From positions 1 to 42,584 of the forward strand of contig CADDZJ010000024.1 in NCBI GenBank assembly GCA_902812415.1: DNA of 42,584 nucleotides, given 5' to 3'. The translations under genes were made by a program, and so were the position numbers. Positions 1-8,321 of the stretch are shown piece after piece. A model generated the notes under the pieces. The model ran no database searches and was not told where the DNA came from. It saw only the letters and a program-made list of their open reading frames with translations. Position 1 is the first letter of the stretch. Every line of letters starts with the position of its first letter. The stretch is from Acidobacteriota bacterium. GTDB taxonomy: Bacteria; Acidobacteriota; Terriglobia; UBA7540.

Positions 1-465
1 GTTGCTGCCGGTTTTGGGCGAATCAGTTCCGGGTATTGATGACGGCGGCGGCTTATGTGTTGATGCAAGAGGTGCGGCTGCGGGCGGCTCGGACGGCCTG
101 TGCCCGAGCGCAGGTGTGGACGCTGCGCGAGCGGCTGCTCAAGTTGGGAGCCACGGTCGTGGTCTCGGTGCGCCGAGTGGTGATTCATCTTCCTGTCTCG
201 TTCCCGTTTCTGAGCAGCTTCCGTCAGATCGCCTGGACCTTCGGGGCTTCGAGCGGATAGCCCCCCATCCTTCCCGGACCATCCTCTAAAATATTTTCCA
301 AAGAACGGGACGAAGGGACACGTGTTTCTCCAACCCAGTCCGAAGCTACCTTCTCGTGCCGTCTCGGCAAGAAAAACTGCCGGAACTCGCGCGCCAAGGT
401 CTCGAGATCGCTCTCAAGCTGCGCGAAACGAATTGAGATTGCCCTACACAGTCCGTTCATGAATA
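1..465 (+). mobile_element. Right end of an IS1380-type insertion sequence (left end outside window)
   Basis: The window opens inside a transposase whose C-terminal residues look like those of IS1380-family elements. After the transposase stop at 260 there are about 200 bases with no convincing gene, and then an Oar-like receptor gene that ends abruptly near 465. The simplest reading is that the element inserted into the receptor gene and that its right end lies close to 465. I cannot see the left end, the inverted repeats or a target duplication, so the boundary is an inference. Confidence 0.45.
3..260 (+). CDS. IS1380-type transposase, C-terminal fragment (cut by window edge)
   Basis: This reading frame is already open at base 3 and ends with TAG at 258-260. 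The N-terminal part, including the catalytic DDE residues, lies outside the window. The visible 85 residues contain the segment ANQFRVLMTAAAYVLMQE followed by an Arg/Ala-rich helix and then LLKLGATVVVSVRRVVIHLP. This is the typical C-terminal tail of IS1380-family DDE transposases, which catalyse cut-and-paste movement of the element. The match is from family recognition, not a search. Downstream lies an interrupted receptor gene, which fits a past insertion. Whether the element is intact cannot be judged here. Confidence 0.75.
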   Translation, partial: CCRFWANQFRVLMTAAAYVLMQEVRLRAARTACARAQVWTLRERLLKLGATVVVSVRRVVIHLPVSFPFLSSFRQIAWTFGASSG

Positions 466-1185
466 ATGCAGGTTAAATTCCTGAATGTCATCCACGACGG
501 GCGCCACGGCATAGGCGCTGGCATAGTCGTTCTGATTGTTAACGCCATCCAGAAAGTAAAAGTTGCTGCGGTTGGTCTGGCCGTTCACCGAAGGGAAGGT
601 GAAGCTTCCCACCGAGTTGGCCATGAATCCGTTGCTTTGAGACACGTTCACCGGGCTCACGCCTGGAGTGAGGCTGAGCAACTCCGTAAAATTTCTTCCG
701 TTCAAGGGCAGGTCGTTAACAGAGCGGGTTGTGACGGCGGTGCCGAGTTCGGATGTTGACGTCTCAATGGTGGCGGCTGCAGCCTGCACGGTGACGGCCT
801 GCTGGGGTGAGCCGACCTGAAGAGTGAAGTTGTAGGTGGTGGTCTGATTGACCTGAACCACGATATGGGTTTCCGTGGCGCTCGTGAAACCCTCCTTCAC
901 AACCTGGAGAGTATACGTTCCGGGATGAACGTCAAAAAAGGCGTAAATGCCCGTGTCGTTGCTCTGGGTTGTGCGCTTCACTCCGGTCGCGACATTCTCC
1001 AATGTCACCGTGGCGTTGGGCACGACGGCTCCGGACTGATCGTGAACCGTGCCGTTGATGGTCCCGGTTGATATTTGCGCTCGCAGGATCGTCGGGCTGC
1101 CGAGACTGATTTTAAGGAACCCAATCAGAACAATCCATGCAGGGCTTCCCGCTGAAAGAGACCACCTTCGTGGAGTGGGGATCAT
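457..1185 (-). pseudogene. Truncated Oar-like TonB-dependent receptor (N-terminal 242 residues)
   Basis: The start at 1185 is chosen because AAGGAGG lies 8 bases upstream; the longer frame to 1233 has no such site. The product has a signal peptide (about residues 10-36), then a carboxypeptidase-regulatory-like beta-sandwich (about 38-125; GTINGTVHDQSGAVVPNATV). A TonB-plug-like segment follows (NDLPLNGRNFTELLSLTPGV; YFLDGVNNQNDY; VDDIQEFN). Acidobacterial Oar-like receptors of this type usually run to about 1000-1200 residues, with a beta-barrel after the plug. Here the frame stops just after the DDIQEF motif, so the whole barrel is missing. The adjacent IS1380 remnant is the likely cause. 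A short exported plug fragment may still be made, because promoter and ribosome binding site look intact, but it cannot work as a receptor. Confidence 0.8.
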
Positions 1186-1241
1186 GGCGATACCCTCCTT
1201 ACAAAGCCCTTTTTGATGGCGTGAATGCCACACGGAGAGAA

Positions 1242-1270
1242 AGTGTAAATTTCCGAATTCTTTAGGTCAA
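1242..1270 (-). promoter_or_regulatory. Sigma70-like promoter of the truncated Oar-like gene
   Basis: On the minus strand, TTGACC (1270-1265) and TACACT (1247-1242) are separated by 17 bases. The predicted start of transcription is near 1235, giving a leader of about 50 bases before the ATG at 1185. This is seen by eye and untested. Confidence 0.6.
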
Positions 1271-1285
1271 TTAGAATTATTTGAC
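1266..1285. promoter_or_regulatory. Putative LysR operator between two divergent promoters
   Basis: GTCAA (1266-1270) and TTGAC (1281-1285) form an interrupted dyad, N10 between the arms. It contains T-N11-A spacings (T1267/A1279 and T1272/A1284), as is usual for LysR sites. It overlaps the -35 elements of both divergent promoters, so binding by the adjacent LysR protein could repress itself and control the neighbouring receptor gene. The dyad is partly a by-product of two facing TTGAC hexamers, so the operator role is inference. Confidence 0.4.
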
Positions 1286-1308
1286 AGATTCTGTCTCATT
1301 TCTATACA
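1281..1308 (+). promoter_or_regulatory. Sigma70-like promoter of the LysR gene
   Basis: TTGACA (1281-1286) and TATACA (1303-1308) are 16 bases apart, predicting transcription from about 1315. This decides the start codon of the LysR gene: an in-frame start at 1281 would lie inside the -35 element, so the GTG at 1329 is preferred. Confidence 0.7.
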
Positions 1309-1328
1309 CTTGGCAACCGAGGTGCGAC

Positions 1329-2234
1329 GTGGAACTGCAACAACTTGCGATGCTGCTGGCTGTCGTCGATTCCGGGGGTTATACTCAGGCGGGGAAAGCC
1401 TTGAATATTTCACACTCGGCTATCCACCGGCAGGTCAGGCTGCTAGAGGAGGAGATCCAGGAGGAGGCTCTCGTCCGGATCGGCAGACGCGTGGAGCCTA
1501 CTGAAGCCGGCCGCATCCTCGTGAATCTTGCAAGAAGAATTCAAAACGAAATTTCGGGCGCTCAACGACAGATCGGGGAGGCGACGCAATTATTATCGGG
1601 ACATCTGAGCATCGGGACAGGGAGCAGCATCCTGGTTTCTTTTCTGCCGCCGATCCTTCAGCGCTACCGCCAGGAATTCCCCGGCGTTGAAGTCTATTTG
1701 ATGACGGGAACAGCCGATGACGTGATTGAGGGCATTGCCAGCGGAAAGCTGGATCTCGGAATTGTCTTCAATCCTGCGGACGTTCCGCCGGGAGGTCACG
1801 GAACGCGATATGAAATCCTCTATAAGGAAGAGTTTCTCTGGGCTGTAGGCAAGGGGCATCCTCTCGCCCGTCGAAAACGCGCCACGCTGCGCGAGATCGC
1901 GCAGCATCCGCTCATTATACTTCCCCGAACGAGTCATATCCGCCGGACGTGCGAGCGGCTCTTTGAGAACGCAGGTCTGAAGCCAAGAGTCGCCATGGAG
2001 CTTGAAAACGAGGAAGCCATCGAAAGGCTGATCGAAATCGATATCGGCATCGCGCTACGATCGAGGCATCGCGCCCATAACCCTAAAATCCATACGTTTG
2101 CGACCCGCGGCCTGCGAATTTACTGTGAGGTGGGAATGGTATTCCCCCGAGGAAGCTACATTCCCAGAGCAACGTCTGAGTTTGCGCGTCTTTGCAGGCT
2201 GGCGAAGGGAGTTTCCTGGGTCTCCGCCCAGTGA
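1329..2234 (+). CDS. LysR-family transcriptional regulator
   Basis: The 301-residue protein has the usual LysR length. Residues about 1-60 form the winged helix-turn-helix (SGGYTQAGKALNISHSAIHR is the recognition region, followed by the linker helix starting at VRLLEEE). Residues about 85-290 are the periplasmic-binding-like effector domain (LSIGTGSSILVSFLPPILQR; KLDLGIVF). The GTG start at 1329 has GAGG about 6 bases upstream and lies 14 bases after the predicted transcription start. The gene diverges from a truncated Oar-like receptor gene, the classical LysR target arrangement, and a dyad spans both promoters. The co-inducer cannot be deduced. The original target receptor is broken, so the regulator may have lost its local function or may act elsewhere. 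Confidence 0.93.
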   Translation: MELQQLAMLLAVVDSGGYTQAGKALNISHSAIHRQVRLLEEEIQEEALVRIGRRVEPTEAGRILVNLARRIQNEISGAQRQIGEATQLLSGHLSIGTGSSILVSFLPPILQRYRQEFPGVEVYLMTGTADDVIEGIASGKLDLGIVFNPADVPPGGHGTRYEILYKEEFLWAVGKGHPLARRKRATLREIAQHPLIILPRTSHIRRTCERLFENAGLKPRVAMELENEEAIERLIEIDIGIALRSRHRAHNPKIHTFATRGLRIYCEVGMVFPRGSYIPRATSEFARLCRLAKGVSWVSAQ

Positions 2235-2612
2235 CGGCGATTTTATATTGGTAAAACCCCTCTTCCCTGTAGGGAAAAGGCTTGGGATGGAGGTTGTTAT
2301 AGCGGCTTGGCTTAAGCCTAATAAGGTTGCCGAACGCAGGCGTCTGGCCGCCCCATGTTGTTTCCTGCTATTAATTTTTCCAATAAAGCCGCTACTCGTC
2401 CCTAAATATTTATTGCAATCATTCCCGTTGAATAGCGAGCGCAACTGGCGTATGCTTCTGCCATTCGGCTTCCGGCGACTACCGAAAATCAATTTGCGGT
2501 TCTCGGCCAGAGCCAGCGAAAACTTGAGGTCGACCAGGTAGAGAATTTCGCTCTTTTTTGAAGCCGACAGCCTTTGAAGCTAAATCTAAGGCTCAAGGAG
2601 GGAATTTTAGCC
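2235..2612. other. Intergenic region with one hairpin, no gene seen
   Basis: This 378-base stretch between the LysR gene and the next gene holds no frame that looks coding. It contains a hairpin at 2260-2279 and a strong ribosome binding site (AAGGAGG, 2595-2601) for the downstream gene. I could not identify a convincing promoter by eye. Confidence 0.5.
2260..2279 (+). terminator. Hairpin downstream of the LysR gene, terminator-like without a T-run
   Basis: CCTCTTCCC and GGGAAAAGG pair at 8 of 9 positions around a four-base loop (TGTA), about 26 bases after the LysR stop codon. No run of T follows, so intrinsic termination is uncertain. Confidence 0.3.
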
Positions 2613-5600
2613 ATGAAATCTCCCTTTCGCCTTCCGGCATTTCTTTTGACGGCTTTTCTTCTGTTCTATTCTTGCTTGCTGGGCAGCGCTCGGACCGGCG
2701 CCACACCTCAGCCGCCAGGCGCGTCCGATGCAGAGCAACCTCCCGCAGAAGGCGCGTCAACCTCCTCAGTTGACATTACGATTCCAGGTCCGCTACGTTC
2801 CTTTCTCCGCATGGCGGCCATCAGCCAGAAGATTTCCCCAAACGAAGTGTTATCTCTTCTGGCGCGCAACGTGACGATGGAAGGTTATGGCTGGCACGGC
2901 AAGACACCCCAACCCACCGAATATCTGATCCTTTTGAAGGGATATCTGGAACACGCGAGAGAATTGCTGGCGCTGGCTGGCCCGAAACACATCATCCGCG
3001 TTTCCACGTGCAGTGAGGCGCAGCCACTGTTAAAGGTTCTTGGCTACAAGCTCCGACAAGCGTGTGGCAGCCCCGATACTTCCGTCGAAACGGAGGATCC
3101 CAAGAAGGCTTTTCTCACCATTGACTCCGGCTTCCCGCTGACAGATTTGGAAAACACGCTGCGGGGAGGCAAACCTTTCGTCTACACTTTTCCTACCTCG
3201 CAGGTGCCCGTCCTATTTAAGCCGAAGGACTGGATCCTGACGGTTGGGGAGAGAACGAAAGGGAGAAACAAGAAGGGCGAGCCCAACGATGTGATTGACT
3301 CCCTGGTGAACAATCCTAACCTGGCGCGGCTTTACTGGGCGCTGGCCAGGATGGACGCGAATACCCGAACGTACTTGGAGCAGTCTCTCGGGCTTGAGAA
3401 ACTCATTCCATATGCCGCTGTCCTCGATTTCTATGGCAGCAATATTCAAATTCGATCCGGTCGAGTGGTCGTACCCGGTGGAGCTGCTGCGGAGCCTGCC
3501 TGGAAGAGTTTGGTTGGGGCCAGCCCCAAATCACCGAAAGCGTTCATCACCCACTTACTCCAGAAAGATGAAGGCTGGCTGGCAGCTTATTTTGACGCCC
3601 TCTCACGGGTTGACGAGGCGCGACAGGCCTATTTTACGGAACCCCATCGTTTGCGTCTTTTCTATAAAGCGCTGCGGGGAGAAAATCCTTCACCCAGCCC
3701 TGCGAGGCCGGTATTCCGGCCGAATCCAGGACTTCTGCTTCTGGTTACCCGGCTTCAGTTGGAGCCTTCGGGCCAGCCGCACATCCCCGGCAACTTGGAT
3801 GCGTGGGCGGAAGTGCTTCGAGGCCAACGCAAGAGCAAGTCCAAGATTGCCCGGATGTGGGCCAGGAGTGGGGGAGACTGGAAAAATCCTGACCAACTCG
3901 TGGCAGCCATGTTTGCTCTTTCGCGGGTGAACTCGGAAAACGATCCGTTGCAACTTTTCCTGATGCTCACCGAGATTGACCGGCGCCGCGCGCCGCAGCC
4001 GGGCTTGAGTCCTAAAACAGTCCGCTTGCTGGCTGAGAAGTTTCAACAGTTTGGCGATCAGTACCTTATCTTTTCTGAGTTTGCTGCTTTAAACGATTCC
4101 TCAATTATCCGATTTTTGAATGTCGCCAACTCCATCGACCACATCCACGATTTGACGTTGCGGTCCGACGCTTCGGGCATTTTTCAAGCCCAGGTAGGTC
4201 TTTGGGAAATCCTGGCTCGGCAAGGCCAGATTCCAGCGGCAAATTGGAACCGTTCTTGGCAGCGCATCATCCATCCTTTTGGCCGCGTCCACTCGTCCGC
4301 TCAGCTTTTCGATGCAGCGCGGAGCTCGCTCGGAGAATTGATGCGCGCTGCCGATGTAAAGCCTCGCATCTCCGAGGACGAAATCATTAGCTTGCTCGCC
4401 GGCCCGGATCAAACTACGCCGGAGGGCCAAAGAGTAAAGCAGGAACTGGCCTATCGAATCAGCTCAGCGCTTGAAGCGCAACGGCTTGTTTCACTCGATA
4501 CGTTGTTCGCGTTAGGGGACGACTTGAATCGAATGGCTCAAGGGAAGCCGGCGCCGCCGGGGATGCTCCAATTAGCCGGGGAGCTTCGCGAATTTCAATT
4601 GCCAAAGCCCTTGTTCACAGGCAGCGAGCGAGCTGAGTGGAGCTATGGCCTTTACAGCAACTCTCACATCCAGTCCGAACTAGCAACGGATTTGGCCAAG
4701 GTTATCAAGTCGCCGCGTTCCGCTAAGGAACTGGAGACGGCCCGCGGCCAGCTTGTTCCTTTTCTGAGAGATACGTTAGTGGGGCTAAACTACGCTTACT
4801 ATCAACCGCCGGGAGCTCAGGTGCTTTATAACGATACGCTTTTCGTCCGATCACATGATTTTTCAGGGCAAGCGATCACGGGGCGAGACCAGGAATGGAA
4901 AACCCCCATCATATTTGGCCGCGGCTGGACAGCGGGCGGCGGCGTTCATCTGGTCGGCTCACTGGCAGACCTGCCTTATGTGCTGGCAGAAGTCGAACAG
5001 GACTTCATTGTACCGGAAAATGTTCAGGCGCTGATCTGGGGAGATTTGGTGCCAACTCTCCTGACGAACTCTGTTGTGCCGCGCTGGTGGCGGGTGACTC
5101 CGAATGAGCTTCACGCCGTCACGCTTTACCAGCGATATGGTGAAGAGCTTGTTACAGCCGCGGCAAACCATGAAAAACTGCGCCAGCAAGTGATTGATAT
5201 CCTTTCGGAGCGCATGCTGCCTCAAAAATATGAGCAGGTCGAGCAGGCTCTCCAGTCCGGACGCCAGGAGGAAGCGCTTTCCCAGTTGGCGCCGATCGAC
5301 ACTTTTTACTTGGCCGCCGATTTCCGGCGAAAGTTTCCGGATGAGGCTGCCCGGTGGGGAAAAGCAGGCGAAGAGTTGCAGAAGCTCTCGGAGCGCTATC
5401 CCAACGAGGTCAGTTGGGAGCGCCTCTCAGAGGATTTCGGGGTGCCTCATCCGGCCCTTGCTGATACCTACGCCTGCGAATTGCTGGATGTGAAACCCTT
5501 TCCCACTTTCCTGGGTTTTTCCAGCCGCCTTTTGGCTGAATCTTGGGAGTCCAATAATTTGTATTGGGCCCGCTTGGCGGACGAAATGGGTTATCAGCCG

Positions 5601-5774
5601 GTCATGCTGAATCTCCTGATTCCCGAACTGACGCGTCATATGGTGGCAAAGATATTTGCCACCGACTTGGAGGACCGGCCTGCCCTTCTTCGAGCGCTGT
5701 GGGAGACCGGCAAGGCGTTTCGCAATAGCCATTTGGCCTCCGTGCCGGAAAAGCGGGCGGCTTCGGGACTTTGA
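2613..5774 (+). CDS. Large exported protein of unknown function (1053 residues)
   Basis: The ATG at 2613 is preferred over one at 2574 because AAGGAGG sits 11 bases upstream and because it gives a clean signal peptide (residues about 1-30: MKSPFR, a hydrophobic core with LLTAFLLF, then small residues near GSARTGA). The rest is a soluble, mostly helical sequence without membrane segments and without any domain, metal motif or nucleotide-binding motif that I recognise. Many short segments of 30-40 residues look like irregular helical repeats, for example around residues 380-480 and 880-960, but no regular TPR signature is evident. The product is probably periplasmic or secreted. It is followed after 82 bases by a VWFA-domain protein on the same strand, so the two may be co-transcribed. 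Long exported orphans next to VWFA proteins are common in Acidobacteria; the function is unknown. Confidence 0.85.
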   Translation: MKSPFRLPAFLLTAFLLFYSCLLGSARTGATPQPPGASDAEQPPAEGASTSSVDITIPGPLRSFLRMAAISQKISPNEVLSLLARNVTMEGYGWHGKTPQPTEYLILLKGYLEHARELLALAGPKHIIRVSTCSEAQPLLKVLGYKLRQACGSPDTSVETEDPKKAFLTIDSGFPLTDLENTLRGGKPFVYTFPTSQVPVLFKPKDWILTVGERTKGRNKKGEPNDVIDSLVNNPNLARLYWALARMDANTRTYLEQSLGLEKLIPYAAVLDFYGSNIQIRSGRVVVPGGAAAEPAWKSLVGASPKSPKAFITHLLQKDEGWLAAYFDALSRVDEARQAYFTEPHRLRLFYKALRGENPSPSPARPVFRPNPGLLLLVTRLQLEPSGQPHIPGNLDAWAEVLRGQRKSKSKIARMWARSGGDWKNPDQLVAAMFALSRVNSENDPLQLFLMLTEIDRRRAPQPGLSPKTVRLLAEKFQQFGDQYLIFSEFAALNDSSIIRFLNVANSIDHIHDLTLRSDASGIFQAQVGLWEILARQGQIPAANWNRSWQRIIHPFGRVHSSAQLFDAARSSLGELMRAADVKPRISEDEIISLLAGPDQTTPEGQRVKQELAYRISSALEAQRLVSLDTLFALGDDLNRMAQGKPAPPGMLQLAGELREFQLPKPLFTGSERAEWSYGLYSNSHIQSELATDLAKVIKSPRSAKELETARGQLVPFLRDTLVGLNYAYYQPPGAQVLYNDTLFVRSHDFSGQAITGRDQEWKTPIIFGRGWTAGGGVHLVGSLADLPYVLAEVEQDFIVPENVQALIWGDLVPTLLTNSVVPRWWRVTPNELHAVTLYQRYGEELVTAAANHEKLRQQVIDILSERMLPQKYEQVEQALQSGRQEEALSQLAPIDTFYLAADFRRKFPDEAARWGKAGEELQKLSERYPNEVSWERLSEDFGVPHPALADTYACELLDVKPFPTFLGFSSRLLAESWESNNLYWARLADEMGYQPVMLNLLIPELTRHMVAKIFATDLEDRPALLRALWETGKAFRNSHLASVPEKRAASGL

Positions 5775-5856
5775 AGGGTTGAAGTGATGAGCGATGAGAC
5801 TTTTGAAATGCCCATCCTGCAGGAACAGAAATGGCGGGATGGCTGGAAGGTGACCT

Positions 5857-6885
5857 ATGGGGAAGCGAAACGATATCGTTCTGTTTCTTTTTCTGAGCGT
5901 ATTCTTGGGCGCTGGGGTTTGGGCGCCAGCGCAGAAGTTTGAATCGGGCCACATCGTCCTTCACCGAACGGTGGACCTGGTGCAGTTGGATGTAGCCGTG
6001 ATGGACAAAAAGGGGAACTACGTTAGCGGCCTTCGCCCGTGGAACTTCGCGGTTTACGAAGATGGAATTCGGGAAAAGCTCGCCACTTTCGGAGAAGAGA
6101 ACCAGGCCCCGCGAAGAGCGACGGATTTTGTGCCGCTTAAACAACATCAGGATCAGTTGGCGACATCTTCCCCCGCGCGGCTCTCCTCGGGGGTTGGCCG
6201 CAGCGTTTTTGTCCTCTTCGATACCAGCAACTATATGTATCGCGGCTTTGTTTTCGCACAGGATGCCATCGCCGAATTCGTGCGATCGTTGGACCGTTCA
6301 GACCGGGTGGCATTCTATTCCTATAGCCGCGACTTCTCGCGCGGCGCCTTGCTCACCTCGGACCGCATGGCGGTCCTGCGCGGCGTCCGAGCCACCGTAG
6401 CCGGAGACGACGCTGCGCTTTATGACAGCCTGCTTCTGACTCTGGAGGATGCGGGCCAGTTCACGGGCAGAAAGGTGATTGTGGTCTTTTCAAACGGCCC
6501 CGACAACGCCAGCATGGTGGCGCCGGAGGACGTCCTGGAACTTGCGCAGTCGGAAGGGATTCCCATTTATATGGTCAGCACGCAGAGAGCCAAGATTGAT
6601 CCGGTTTCAACGGCGGTCTTTGAGCGCATGAGCGCGGCAACCGGCGGCAAAGCTTATTTTGCCAAGAACTGGGAAGACCAGCAAAAGGCCTTCGCTTCTA
6701 TCCGGGATGACTTGGCGCACCTCTATTCCCTCAGTTACTATCCACAGCCCAATCCGAATCGCGGCTGGCGCAAGATTACCGTGAAACTCGTCGGAGTAAA
6801 CTTGAAGAAGTATCGCATCCGGACACGCAGCGGCTATCGCCCTGAGGCCGTCAGGGTCACCGATGAGTTGGTTCCGCCCTCATAG
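5857..6885 (+). CDS. Exported VWFA-domain protein of the acidobacterial type
   Basis: The 342-residue protein has a signal peptide (about residues 1-26) and an N-terminal segment typical of the VWFA-related acidobacterial family (VQLDVAVMDKKGNYVSGLRP, then FAVYEDG). A von Willebrand A fold follows (about 115-305), and the C-terminal strand region includes YSLSYYPQPNPNRGWRKITV. The metal-site motif that is normally DxSxS reads DTSNY (122-126), so the second serine is missing, and the usual acidic residue late in the fold appears as SNGPDN. Metal binding may therefore be weak or lost. The start has GAAGGTG just upstream. Such proteins probably mediate protein-protein or adhesion contacts in the periplasm or outside the cell; the partner is unknown. 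It may form a unit with the preceding large exported protein. Confidence 0.88.
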   Translation: MGKRNDIVLFLFLSVFLGAGVWAPAQKFESGHIVLHRTVDLVQLDVAVMDKKGNYVSGLRPWNFAVYEDGIREKLATFGEENQAPRRATDFVPLKQHQDQLATSSPARLSSGVGRSVFVLFDTSNYMYRGFVFAQDAIAEFVRSLDRSDRVAFYSYSRDFSRGALLTSDRMAVLRGVRATVAGDDAALYDSLLLTLEDAGQFTGRKVIVVFSNGPDNASMVAPEDVLELAQSEGIPIYMVSTQRAKIDPVSTAVFERMSAATGGKAYFAKNWEDQQKAFASIRDDLAHLYSLSYYPQPNPNRGWRKITVKLVGVNLKKYRIRTRSGYRPEAVRVTDELVPPS

Positions 6886-6990
6886 AATGGGGAGCGACGT
6901 CCAAGTGAAAATCGCCGCCTCGGGATTTTACAAGCAGAGGCCCAGCCGAGGAGGAAACTGTGCGGCAAGGAGGTCGGCTTTTCCGCGCTT

Positions 6991-7708
6991 TTAATGCTGT
7001 AATGTTTTCAGTTCTCGTTGCGCCCGCGTCCGAATCGCAGTGTCCTTTGAGTTCGCCGCAAGGCGAAGTTCTTGGATCGCCTTAACCTTGTTCCCCGCAG
7101 CCTGATAAAGCACGCCAAGACGATAATCTTGAGCGGGGTCGGGCGAGGGGTTCATCTTTACCGCCCTTTCGAACTCTTGGATCGCTTTGCGGATATCGCC
7201 TTGTTTGTAGGCGATCAAGCCCAGCGCGGCGTGTGCTTCCGAGCCCATCGCGGATCGATCCCGGTTCCATTCGTTGTGCAGAATCCATCTTGGAATATGA
7301 AGTCTTTCTGAAATCTCGATCTCCTTCTGCGCTCGCGCTCTGCCTGGGCGAGATGTTGCGAGTCGGAGAAAGAATCCGCCAGGATGTAAGTAGGGCTGGC
7401 GAGGACAGCAGATCATCGGGGTTGGCGGCGAGAGCCTTCGCGCCTGCCCGAATTGCGCCGGTCGCATTGTTCTGCGAACGGAAGGCTTCCATTTCCATTT
7501 CGCTGACCTTTCCGCAAAGCTCCGAATGCGGCCAGTTCCGCTCAAACATTTCTGCCGCGGAAATCACTCCTTTCGGCGTTGTCTTGGCCAAAATGTTGAG
7601 ATATGCGTCAAATTCGGCGGGTGAGTTTGCCTGGGGTTCAGCGCTTTGGCCCGAACTGGGTAGGATCAGGCGGCTTGAATTGCTGAGACTGTAAGCCGCA
7701 AGGCTTGG
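6991..7708 (-). pseudogene. Frameshifted TPR-repeat protein
   Basis: Coding homology continues through at least two reading frames on the minus strand. The first part (7708 to about 7430) contains NSPAEFDAYLNILAKT and later AIRAGAKALAANPDDL, typical of acidobacterial tetratricopeptide proteins. A short middle piece (about 7405-7340) makes sense only in a second frame (YILADSFSDSQHLAQAERE). The last part (about 7330-6991) is in a third frame, with TPR helices (AHAALGLIAYKQGDIRKAIQ, YRLGVLYQAAGNKVKAIQEL). No start codon or intact signal peptide is present; the frame begins after a TAA at 7711-7709. The gene is therefore decayed, although the C-terminal repeats are well preserved. It lies among other broken genes. 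Confidence 0.7.
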
Positions 7709-7784
7709 TTAAGATAAACGTCGTTTTCGCGCGCGCCGCGCTGGAGTCGAGTCCTGACGCCGGCTTGGCATCGCAACACAAGCT

Positions 7785-7943
7785 TCAAGAGGCGTTAGGC
7801 GGCATCCCTTGAATGGCCAGATTCGCATATGCGAATGTGAGGATCGAGAGGGTGAGAAGGGCCAATCCATAACTCAATGTCCGCAATGATCGTTCTATCC
7901 AGTCACCGTAAAGATATTCTGCAGCCGCTGAAGCCAGATTCAT
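7785..7943 (-). CDS. Possible small membrane protein (52 residues)
   Basis: An ATG at 7943 opens a 52-residue frame ending with TGA at 7787-7785. It has an amphipathic N-terminus (MNLASAAAEYLYGDWIERS) followed by one clear hydrophobic helix (YGLALLTLSILTFAYANLAI) and a short polar tail. The composition is that of a single-pass membrane peptide. It lies 76 bases upstream of, and on the same strand as, the decayed TPR gene. The ribosome binding site is poor and the surroundings are degenerate, so this may be a chance frame or the remains of a larger gene. No family is recognised. Confidence 0.3.
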   Translation of the reverse strand: MNLASAAAEYLYGDWIERSLRTLSYGLALLTLSILTFAYANLAIQGMPPNAS

Positions 7944-7974
7944 TGGTCCGATTCACGAATGCGCTGACTATAAG

Positions 7975-8241
7975 CACAGCCGGAAATCCTGAGAGCTCTA
8001 CGAGCGCGCTCTATCACAACAACGGCGACGTAACTTTTACCGATGTCACGGAAGGCTCGGGGCTCGCGCACCCCGGGTAGGATGTGGGCGTGACGGCGGA
8101 TTTCGACGGGATGGATACCAGGACCTTTACATCACTTGCCTCGGCCCTACTTGTCTCAATCGCAACAATGGCGATGGAACGTTCACCGATGTGACCGCGA
8201 AAGCCGGAGCGAACGATCTTCGCTGGTCCACGGGCCATCCT
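7975..8241 (+). pseudogene. Broken ASPIC/UnbV (FG-GAP-like) repeat protein fragment
   Basis: Two adjacent repeat units can be read in different frames. The first gives ALYHNNGDVTFTDVTEGSGL and ends in a TAG at the position where a Trp codon is usual in the family. The second, after a shift of one base, gives GYQDLYITCLGPTC and then NNGDGTFTDVTAKAG. These are Asp/Asn/Gly-rich, calcium-binding-type beta-propeller repeats of the ASPIC/UnbV or CRTAC1-like proteins, which are usually exported and several hundred residues long. Only about 85 codons remain, with a stop and a frameshift, so this is a relic. Confidence 0.7.
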
Positions 8242-8321
8242 TTTTATCATCCACCTCCTGATGTTCGGATTTCAGTTGCGGATGAAAAGCAATCATGCGC
8301 TCGGCCAAAGTCGGCGCCGCG

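Noticed and set aside
224-460. 78-codon minus-strand frame next to the IS end
   Set aside because: It overlaps the transposase end and has no recognised family; probably a chance frame in the IS tail.
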